From: an uncultured Peptoniphilus sp.
GTDB taxonomy: Bacteria > Bacillota > Clostridia > Tissierellales > Peptoniphilaceae
Direction of reading: 5' to 3'
Length of the DNA stretch: 35,198 nucleotides
NCBI GenBank assembly: GCA_902465645.1
Contig: CABQNX010000006.1
Span: 1 to 35,198, forward strand
Of this stretch, positions 23,866 to 30,122 are shown one piece after another. A model generated the notes under the pieces. That model made no database searches. It had not been told where the DNA came from and worked only from the letters and a program-made list of their open reading frames with translations. Position numbers and translations under genes: made by a program. Every line of letters starts with the position of its first letter. Within the stretch, counting starts at the first letter, position 1.

Positions 23866-25050
23866 ATGATTAAAATTATTAGAAACGCAAAAATTTATGC
23901 CCCAGAAAAACTAGGGACAAAGGACGTCCTCATTCTTGGTGACAAAATTGCAGGCATAGAAGACGAGATTAAACTAGATGTGTCCTGCATAGAAGTAGAA
24001 GAAATTAACGGAAGTGGAAAAATTTTAACACCTGGCTTCATAGACTCTCACGTCCACATACTTGGTGGCGGTGGTGAAGGTGGCTTCAAGACAAGAACAC
24101 CTGAGATCAACCTTACAACTCTCACTAAAGCCGGTGTCACAACAGTAATTGGAACCCTTGGCACAGATGGACTGGCAAGAGACACATCAGCCCTTCTTGC
24201 CAAGGCAAGAGGCCTTGAAGAAGAAGGAATCACATCCTACATCTACACAGGAGCCTACCAAGTGCCAACACCCACCCTAACTGGCGACGTCATGAAGGAC
24301 ATCATGTCAATAGACAAGATAATTGGCGCAGGAGAAATAGCCCTCTCGGACCACAGGTCCTCACAGCCAACTTTTGAAGAGTTTATTAGACTTGCTGCCA
24401 ATGTGAGAGTTGCTGGCATGCTATCTGGCAAGGCCGGCATAATAAATATCCACATGGGCGACGGCAAATCAAACCTATCCTATCTCAACCGAGCAGTAGA
24501 TGAAACAGAAATACCAATATCACAATTTCTGCCAACCCATTGTGGCAGAAACCCAGAACTATTTGAAGAAAGTATCAAATACCTAAAACGCGGTGGCTAC
24601 TGTGACTTCACAGGTGCCGACGACCCCGACCTCTGGGAAAAAGAATACGGAGAAGTGAGAATATCCAAGGCCCTAAAACGCATCATCGACGAAAAAATCT
24701 GCCTAGACAATTTCACCTTCACATCAGACGGCCAAGGCAGCTTCCCAATGTTCAACGAAAAGAACGAATACATTGGACTAGGCATTGGCAAATCATCCTG
24801 CCTAATAGAAGCCATTAGAGAATGTGTCTTTAAAGAAGAAATACCACTAGAGATCGCCCTAAGAGGTCTGACTACAAACCCAGCCAAAATATTGTCCCTA
24901 AGGACCAAGGGAAATATAAAAGTTGGCTACGACGCAGACATCAACCTTCTAGATGAAAAAACTCTAGAAATAGATACAGTCCTCGCCATGGGCAAGATAA
25001 TGGTAAGAAATAAAAAAGCAGAAGTATTAGGAACCTTTGAAAATATTTAA
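23866..25050 (+). CDS. iadA: Isoaspartyl (beta-aspartyl) dipeptidase, amidohydrolase family
   Basis: It hydrolyses beta-aspartyl dipeptides from protein turnover. The ATG at 23866 (394 residues) is used; a GTG three codons earlier is possible. Metal ligands are His62 and His64 (FIDSHVHILGGGGEGG), histidines in INIHMGDG and LPTHCGRN, and the aspartate in TSDGQGS. The segment GAGEIALSDHRSSQ has Glu at about residue 157 where E. coli IadA has the carboxylated bridging lysine. It starts 12 bases after the transporter stop and is clearly in its operon. Confidence 0.88.
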   Translation: MIKIIRNAKIYAPEKLGTKDVLILGDKIAGIEDEIKLDVSCIEVEEINGSGKILTPGFIDSHVHILGGGGEGGFKTRTPEINLTTLTKAGVTTVIGTLGTDGLARDTSALLAKARGLEEEGITSYIYTGAYQVPTPTLTGDVMKDIMSIDKIIGAGEIALSDHRSSQPTFEEFIRLAANVRVAGMLSGKAGIINIHMGDGKSNLSYLNRAVDETEIPISQFLPTHCGRNPELFEESIKYLKRGGYCDFTGADDPDLWEKEYGEVRISKALKRIIDEKICLDNFTFTSDGQGSFPMFNEKNEYIGLGIGKSSCLIEAIRECVFKEEIPLEIALRGLTTNPAKILSLRTKGNIKVGYDADINLLDEKTLEIDTVLAMGKIMVRNKKAEVLGTFENI

Positions 25051-25053
25051 AAC

Positions 25054-25102
25054 AAAAAACGTGCAGCTTATGTGAATATCACATTAAACTTGCACGTTTT
25101 TT
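25054..25102. terminator. Bidirectional terminator between iadA and the XRE gene
   Basis: AAAACGTGCA and TGCACGTTTT form the outer stem, and TGTGA/TCACA pairs inside it. An A-run on one side and a T-run on the other let it serve both convergent genes. Confidence 0.85.
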
Positions 25103-25112
25103 ATGTATTAAT

Positions 25113-25460
25113 TTATCTCTTATCTTTACTTCTCCTTGCAGTCTTATCCATTTCAAGCTGATTAAGTACAATTTTATTAATTAAAGCCAATGAATCTAAG
25201 TCCTCTTTCCTTATTAAATCAGACTTATATTTTATCCCACTTACTAAACCCTCATTACTAAGTACAAAGGTTGAAACAGGGCAGCAAAATAAATCAGACA
25301 ACTTATCAAGTAAATCTGCTGAAATATTCCTTTCTCCATTTTCAATTTCAGCAACAATTCTTTGATCTAAATTTAAAAACTCAGCAACTTGCTTTTGATT
25401 TAGTCCAGATTCTTCTCTTAAGCTCTTTATATTTCTTCCTACTTTTTTTAAATCTAACAC
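25113..25460 (-). CDS. Small XRE-family HTH regulator
   Basis: The preferred start is GTG at 25460 (VLDLKKVGRNIKSLREES), with GAGGTG 7 bases upstream; an ATG at 25475 is an alternative. The 115-residue protein has a classical HTH, SGLNQKQVAEFLNLDQRIVA then EIENGERNISADLLDKLSDL (residues about 18-57), and a short C-terminal region. Similar regulators are often paired with an ImmA/IrrE metallopeptidase, but no partner is present. A terminator follows at once. It is a solitary regulator, perhaps a relic of a larger module. Confidence 0.82.
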   Translation of the reverse strand: MLDLKKVGRNIKSLREESGLNQKQVAEFLNLDQRIVAEIENGERNISADLLDKLSDLFCCPVSTFVLSNEGLVSGIKYKSDLIRKEDLDSLALINKIVLNQLEMDKTARRSKDKR

Positions 25461-25501
25461 TGATCCACACCTCATCTATTTTCTACCTGTTTATAATTTA
25501 T

Positions 25502-25567
25502 AAAAAACTCTTTACCAAGAATATCATATGTAAAAATTGGAATGAAATATTCGGGCAAGAGCTTTTT
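25502..25567. repeat. Palindromic element, short copy
   Basis: This 66-bp imperfect palindrome reads AAAAAACTCTTTACCAAGAA at one end and GGGCAAGAGCTTTTT at the other. It matches both arms of the copy at 25892-26057 in the same orientation but has no inserted centre. It lies directly behind the antitoxin stop codon. Confidence 0.75.
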
Positions 25568-25571
25568 CTTT

Positions 25572-25823
25572 TCAAAAATTAAATGTAATAAAGTTTCTAT
25601 CCAACTTGCCTTCCTTGTATTCCCTGTACTTTCTTTCAAGGTATTCAATATTCTTGTCACAATAAAAAAGATTTTCTAAGATCTCATCAGGTAACTTCCC
25701 ATCATCAGCAATTTCTTTAAGGAAAATATCTATTGAATTAGAAATACTGATACCCTTCTCCTGGCATACCTTATTAACTTCTTCTAAAATTTCATCATCA
25801 ATATCAATAACTAATTCAACCAT
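25572..25823 (-). CDS. RelB/DinJ-like antitoxin, without toxin partner
   Basis: The 83-residue protein starts MVELVIDIDDEILEEVNKVC, then EKGISISNSIDIFLKEIADD, the ribbon-helix-helix pattern of RelB/DinJ antitoxins that bind a RelE/YafQ toxin and repress their own promoter. GGAGATGG precedes the ATG. The toxin gene normally follows directly; here a palindromic element and the XRE gene follow, with no space for one. It is therefore a solitary antitoxin or the remains of a toxin-antitoxin pair. Confidence 0.75.
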   Translation of the reverse strand: MVELVIDIDDEILEEVNKVCQEKGISISNSIDIFLKEIADDGKLPDEILENLFYCDKNIEYLERKYREYKEGKLDRNFITFNF

Positions 25824-25850
25824 AAAACCATCTCCAATTCCTTTACAAGC

Positions 25851-25878
25851 ATTTTATATCACATGAAATTAAAATCAA
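25851..25878 (-). promoter_or_regulatory. Probable promoter of the antitoxin gene
   Basis: TTGATT (25873-25878, minus strand), a 16-base spacer and TAAAAT (25851-25856) lie 28 bases before the ATG at 25823. An intact promoter suggests the gene is still expressed. Confidence 0.6.
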
Positions 25879-25891
25879 GAAAATTTTTATT

Positions 25892-26057
25892 AAAAAGCTC
25901 TTTGCCAAGAATATCCTATGTAAAAAATTGTCATGCTTTCATATCGAAGACCTTCGGCCAAAATCGCATTGTCTGAGCGAAGCGAGTTTGCGATTTTAGA
26001 AGGTCGAGATTTAGAAAGCATCAATTTTTGGAATGAGATATTTGGGCAAGAGCTTTT
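25892..26057. repeat. Palindromic element, long copy with a nested second palindrome
   Basis: The outer arms (25892-25930 and 26022-26057) pair as AAAAGCTCTT...GCC...ATATC...AAAAATTG and match the short copy at 25502-25567. The 91-bp centre (25931-26021) is another palindrome, with stems ATGCTTTC/GAAAGCAT, GACCTTC/GAAGGTC and AAAATCGCA/TGCGATTTT, and GAGCGAAGCGAG in its loop. It encodes no protein I would accept. Confidence 0.8.
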
Positions 26058-26084
26058 CTTTTTTTGCAAACTAAAAACAAAAAA

Positions 26085-26120
26085 CACAAAACAAAAGAGC
26101 CTGGCTGTTGCCAGGCTCTT
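26085..26120 (-). terminator. Intrinsic terminator of the pilus operon
   Basis: AGAGCCTGGC and GCCAGGCTCT form a perfect 10-bp stem with a 4-base loop (26096-26119), followed on the minus strand by a T-rich run. It ends the operon 16 bases after the last sortase. Confidence 0.92.
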
Positions 26121-26135
26121 CCCATCAGACTACTC

Positions 26136-26966
26136 CTATCTTCTCCTAGACCTTCTCTTAGAAGACCTAATATATCCCACCATCCTAATAAAAACTAGGA
26201 CCATGGCGATCCATCCAACAAGAGTAATTCCATAAATCACATATTTTAAATAGTTTACTTCTGTCTTATCTTCCACCACAGATTTGACATCAGCCTTCTT
26301 CTCCTCTACCCTCTCGGCATTAATAAGCAGTCTCTTAGGCCTTGGCGGCCTCTTTGGATGACAAGTTAAAAGCGTCACCATGTCCTTTCCTGCCACTGGA
26401 AGGATAGACTCCCAATCACTAGGGGAAATTATATCAGTCCCAGTGACCCTGTACTCAAGCAGACCTGTGCGACCGTCAATTAAGATCTCATCGCCAACCT
26501 CTAGCTTGTCAACATTATAAAACATGAGGTCACCCCACCAGCCCCTGTGGCCGGCTATGACAGACCTAGTTGACATCCCACCAAGGGGAAGACTTGTCCC
26601 CTCAACTTGGGCCACACCCCAGTCGAGATGGTCATAAGTTGCATCAAGATAAATCGGCTTCTTCATATCAAGCTTGGGGATAATGAGATAAGCAAAGACC
26701 TCGTCCTTGTCAATCCCCTTGATATCGTGAGCACCCTCATATTCCTCATTGTCAAAGGGGTCAATAATATTGCTCTCCTCCTTGACAACTTTCTTGTTGT
26801 AATCAATCAAATCATCAGTCACTTGACTGTCCTTGGCCTTAAAAGAAGCATACTTCTTGTCTGCCATAAGCTCCCTATAAGACATGGAAGTAAAGGCAAG
26901 TAGGGGCAAAAATATCCCCAACAAGATAAAGATATATCCAATTATGACCCTTGACTTAGCCTTCAT
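26136..26966 (-). CDS. Class C sortase, divergent third copy
   Basis: The ATG at 26966 has AGGAGGAG upstream, giving 276 residues and an 11-base overlap with the previous sortase gene. An N-terminal membrane segment (residues 7-27), a lid-type DPF at 69-71, catalytic His140 (SVIAGHRGWWGD), Cys202 (TLLTCHPKRPPRPKR), the active-site Arg212, and a C-terminal membrane segment with a basic tail are visible. It differs from the other two by AGHRGWW and by the proline/arginine-rich loop after the cysteine. It may handle a different substrate, such as the tip or base subunit. Confidence 0.88.
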   Translation of the reverse strand: MKAKSRVIIGYIFILLGIFLPLLAFTSMSYRELMADKKYASFKAKDSQVTDDLIDYNKKVVKEESNIIDPFDNEEYEGAHDIKGIDKDEVFAYLIIPKLDMKKPIYLDATYDHLDWGVAQVEGTSLPLGGMSTRSVIAGHRGWWGDLMFYNVDKLEVGDEILIDGRTGLLEYRVTGTDIISPSDWESILPVAGKDMVTLLTCHPKRPPRPKRLLINAERVEEKKADVKSVVEDKTEVNYLKYVIYGITLVGWIAMVLVFIRMVGYIRSSKRRSRRR

Positions 26967-27786
26967 AACGTCTCCTCCTGCGTCTTTTAATATAGATAAA
27001 GATAATGATAATAAGAAGAAGAATAACAAAACCAGGCACGATTAAGTCCTTGTAGTTAAACTTAGCCTTATCTTCAGCCTCTTCCTTTTCCTCTGGCACA
27101 TAAGGAATCCTGTGACCACGAACTAGGAGCCTGTGAGAATTAATCATGTAAGGCGTACAAGTAAGTAGAGTCATATAATCCTTGCCCTCAACAACTAGGA
27201 CAGGATCAAAATTCCATGGCTCAATAACGAGAATTTGGTCCACCTGATAGGCGAGAGTTTCCTTTACGTTAGTGTAGTAGAAAACATCTCCCACTTCCAT
27301 CTTGTCCAAGTCCCTAAAGAGCTTGACTTGTGGAAGACCCCTGTGAGCAGTGATAACAGAGTGGGTAGACTTGCCCCCAATAGGAAGAGAAGTCCCCTCC
27401 AAGTGACCACAGGCCTTTTGGAGGACATCCTCAGAAGTACCAGCATAAACTGGAATCTGTTGGTTGATCTTTGGAACATCAAGATAACCAATCTTCTCCC
27501 TGGCCTCTAGCATACGGGCATAATTTTCCACACCCTTCTTCTCCCTGTCAGTGTAGGGGTCAGCCAGCTTTGAAGGGTCCAAAGTTTCATTATAAGCACG
27601 AGCCAGGTCAATCCTCTCGTCAATCTCAGCCTGGCTCATCTCATCAACAGCTTCCTTGAAGTCCACAATCTGATTGTTGTTCTCCACAGTGTAATACCAG
27701 TTGGATATAATTGGATAAGAAGCGATCAAAAGACCAGTGATAAATAGAAGAATAATCTTCCAATTCTTTTTAAATTTTTCCTTCAT
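26956..27786 (-). CDS. Class C (pilin-polymerising) sortase, second copy
   Basis: The ATG at 27786 is preferred, with GGAG 6 bases before it (276 residues); a GTG four codons earlier is possible. It has an N-terminal membrane segment ending SNWYY, a DPY lid motif (about residues 76-78), catalytic His148 (SVITAHRGLPQ), Cys210 (TLLTCTPYMINSHR), Arg219, and a C-terminal membrane segment with RRRRRR. These features define class C sortases that join pilin subunits through lysine. It overlaps the upstream sortase gene by 17 bases. Confidence 0.92.
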   Translation of the reverse strand: MKEKFKKNWKIILLFITGLLIASYPIISNWYYTVENNNQIVDFKEAVDEMSQAEIDERIDLARAYNETLDPSKLADPYTDREKKGVENYARMLEAREKIGYLDVPKINQQIPVYAGTSEDVLQKACGHLEGTSLPIGGKSTHSVITAHRGLPQVKLFRDLDKMEVGDVFYYTNVKETLAYQVDQILVIEPWNFDPVLVVEGKDYMTLLTCTPYMINSHRLLVRGHRIPYVPEEKEEAEDKAKFNYKDLIVPGFVILLLIIIIFIYIKRRRRRRYEG

Positions 27787-28756
27787 GGTCCTCTCCACCC
27801 TTCTTATCCTTTAAATTACCATCAGAATTATCAATAGAATTCACATTTGAATTCCCACTAGAATTCTCTTGGCCCTTCATCCTTGCCATCTCAATATTCC
27901 TTAGCCTATCAGCTTCCCTCTTGGCAGCCTTCTTCTTCCTTCTCCTATCAAGAATAAACCTCAATAAGATTATTATAGCAAAAATAAGGAGAATGATAAG
28001 TCTTTTATCAATATCTAAGTTCTTACCAACATCTTCCCTCACCTTGTCGTCCTCTTCAGGCACATAAGGAACCCTGTGACCACGGACAATGAGCCTGTGA
28101 GTGTTGATCATAATTGGCGTACAAGTAAGAAGAGTTGCATAGTCCTTGCCCGGCACCACAAGAAGTTGTGAAAAATCAGAAGGATCAATGACATCAATGT
28201 GGTCCACTTGGTAGGCCAAGACACCACCAATGTAGTTGATGTAAAACTTGTCCCCAATCTCCACCTTTTCCAGATCCGTAAAGAGCCTAGCAGAAGGCAG
28301 ACCAGAGTGAGCCGTTATAACAGTGTGAGATGACTCCCCACCAATAGGAAGTGAAGTCCCCTCCAAGTGGCCAGCACCCTTTTGCAAGATCTCCTCATTA
28401 GTCCCAGCATAAATAGGCAGGTCCACATCAATAGAAGGCACCTCAATAGTACCAATCTTGGTCCTAAGCTCCAGCATCTGAGCATAATTGTCAAAGGCCT
28501 TCTTCTTCTCCTCTTCACTGTAAGGATCCTTAGGCGTCACATTCCCCAGATTGTCATTATAAATTTGAGCCAGCCTCAACCTCCTTTGGATTTCCTCTTC
28601 ACTCAAGAGGTCCCTGGCTTCCTTGTAGTCGGCAACCTGGTTGTTGGCCTCAATCCTGTAATACCAATTAGAAATCAAGGGATAAGAAAGAATCCCCAGA
28701 CCCAAAACAAAAATAAAAATAAATAACTTATTAGATTTTTTCCTTATTTTACTCAT
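27770..28756 (-). CDS. Class C (pilin-polymerising) sortase, first copy
   Basis: The start at 28756 has GGGTGA 4-5 bases upstream (328 residues); an ATG at 28768 lies in the terminator T-run and has no ribosome site. Features are an N-terminal membrane segment, the lid DPY (about residues 77-79), His150 (TVITAHSGLPS), Cys212 (TLLTCTPIMINTHR), Arg221, a C-terminal membrane segment, and an unusually long charged, Asn/Gly-rich tail of about 60 residues. It is the first gene after the intra-operon terminator. Similarity to the next gene suggests duplication. Confidence 0.92.
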   Translation of the reverse strand: MSKIRKKSNKLFIFIFVLGLGILSYPLISNWYYRIEANNQVADYKEARDLLSEEEIQRRLRLAQIYNDNLGNVTPKDPYSEEEKKKAFDNYAQMLELRTKIGTIEVPSIDVDLPIYAGTNEEILQKGAGHLEGTSLPIGGESSHTVITAHSGLPSARLFTDLEKVEIGDKFYINYIGGVLAYQVDHIDVIDPSDFSQLLVVPGKDYATLLTCTPIMINTHRLIVRGHRVPYVPEEDDKVREDVGKNLDIDKRLIILLIFAIIILLRFILDRRRKKKAAKREADRLRNIEMARMKGQENSSGNSNVNSIDNSDGNLKDKKGGEDHEGKI

Positions 28757-28768
28757 CTTTTCACCCAT

Positions 28769-28796
28769 AAAAAAGAGGCTCCCAAGGAGCCCCTCT
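28769..28796 (-). terminator. Intrinsic terminator / attenuator between minor pilin and sortases
   Basis: GGCTCC and GGGAGCC pair within AGAGG...CCTCT, followed by TTTTTT (minus strand). The stem begins at the minor pilin stop codon, and the T-run ends where the sortase leader begins. With no other promoter visible before the sortases, partial read-through would keep sortases less abundant than pilins. Confidence 0.82.
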
Positions 28797-30013
28797 TAAT
28801 TCTTGTCCTTGATCATAAACCTACCCAATCCTATCATAATTGCACCTGCAATCACAAGCACAATTAGGGTAATATCCCCTGTCTTTGGAATAGGTGGCTT
28901 AGTAGTATTCTCTATAATTAGGACTTTTTCAAAAGAATTGTCATTAATCTCAAATTTTAAAGAACCCTGTAAAAGAGTATAACCATCAGGAGCCTTAGTC
29001 TCCCAAATTTCATAAGTACCATAAGGAAGGTCTCTCACAAAGAACTTGCCGTCATCGCCAGACTTCAAAACAAGATCCTTGCCATCCCTTTGAACCCTTT
29101 GGTCCTTACCCTTGACCTTTTGCGTGATGACAAATTCAGCACCACCAAGGCCCACATCTCTCTTCTCATTAGTCTTATAGAAATTATAAGACCCAAGCTT
29201 CTTCTTGTTAAGGACACTTAGCTTGGCAGCTTGCCCTTCGAAGATAGTGAACTGACTCATCTCATCCACAATCTCATAACCAAAAGGCGCCTCAATTTCC
29301 TTGAAGAAATAAACTCCAGGCTCAAGATCCCTTATAATAATAAAACCATCCTTGTCAGTCTCAAAGACCTCCTCAGTCCCCTTAGGGTCCATAGTGTAGG
29401 CCCTTGTCTTCACCACATTACCATCCTCATCAAGAAGTTGGAACTTGGCACCAACAAGACCCCTTCCCTCGTCACTGTACTTAAAGAGACGAACAGAATT
29501 AGGTGGAGTCGGTGGAGTTTCATGAGGTGGCTCTTCTGGAGGTGGAAACTCTGGAGGAGGTGGCGGAGTCTTTCTCTCTCCCCACTTCAACTTGATAATA
29601 TTAGTTTCCTCAGGCGAGAAAACAGCAGACTCAATGAACTTCTTCCTGTCCTTGTTTCCTAGCTCCCTTAAATAATAAGTGCCAGGTTCAAGGCTTAGAA
29701 CAGACTTATAGTCATTTTCTTCCTTAGGATTTAAAATCCACTTGTCGGCCTTATTAGCAAGTTGCCTATCCAGTTCTTCCTCACTAAGCTTGTCAAGGAT
29801 CGCCACAAGATTGGTCTTATCCATCTTAGTGTCAATAAAACTCTCATTAATCTTCCATATGCCCAGAGTCCTACCCTCCAAGTCTTCACGAGTCAGGTCC
29901 TCTCTGGTGTTGATTTCGATGGTAACAGATGATGCTCCTAAAACATTAAGAGGTAGGAAGACCATAGTTACCATCATGTATAAAATTATTAAATCTTTAA
30001 TTCTCTTCTTCAT
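28796..30013 (-). CDS. Minor/basal pilin, LPXTG-type surface protein with CnaB domains
   Basis: The 405-residue protein has a signal peptide (about residues 1-27, cleaved near VLGA). An N-terminal domain is followed by a proline-rich linker (PPPPPEFPPPEEPP) and two SpaA/CnaB-type domains with E-box-like motifs (YFFKEIEAPFGYE, YEIWETKAPDGYT). The sorting signal IPKTG is at 375-379, with a hydrophobic segment and a short charged tail. No YPK pilin motif is visible. Such proteins often anchor the pilus base or decorate the shaft. Confidence 0.88.
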   Translation of the reverse strand: MKKRIKDLIILYMMVTMVFLPLNVLGASSVTIEINTREDLTREDLEGRTLGIWKINESFIDTKMDKTNLVAILDKLSEEELDRQLANKADKWILNPKEENDYKSVLSLEPGTYYLRELGNKDRKKFIESAVFSPEETNIIKLKWGERKTPPPPPEFPPPEEPPHETPPTPPNSVRLFKYSDEGRGLVGAKFQLLDEDGNVVKTRAYTMDPKGTEEVFETDKDGFIIIRDLEPGVYFFKEIEAPFGYEIVDEMSQFTIFEGQAAKLSVLNKKKLGSYNFYKTNEKRDVGLGGAEFVITQKVKGKDQRVQRDGKDLVLKSGDDGKFFVRDLPYGTYEIWETKAPDGYTLLQGSLKFEINDNSFEKVLIIENTTKPPIPKTGDITLIVLVIAGAIMIGLGRFMIKDKN

Positions 30014-30062
30014 CTCTACCCCTCTATCATAATATGTAGAGGAAGGGGTTCCCCCCTCCCAT
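30014..30062 (-). promoter_or_regulatory. Hairpins over the ribosome site of the minor pilin
   Basis: On the minus strand CCTCTA (30037-30042) pairs with TAGAGG (30021-30026), covering part of the GAGGGG ribosome site. Just upstream, GGAGGGG and CCCCTTCC pair. The structures could lower minor pilin translation relative to the major pilin. This is inferred from pairing only. Confidence 0.45.
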
Positions 30063-30122
30063 TAGATTTAAATAATTAAACCTCTTTGAGAAAAGTATCT
30101 CAAAATATCTTACTTAATCAAA

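Noticed and set aside
25472..25660. A 62-codon minus-strand ORF ending next to the XRE gene, tested as a possible small toxin.
   Set aside because: It starts inside the antitoxin gene in another frame, has no ribosome site, and about a third of it is just the palindromic element read through.
25890..26087. A 65-codon minus-strand ORF over the long palindromic element.
   Set aside because: It covers both arms and the nested centre of the palindrome, so its sequence is dictated by the repeat. No ribosome site is seen.
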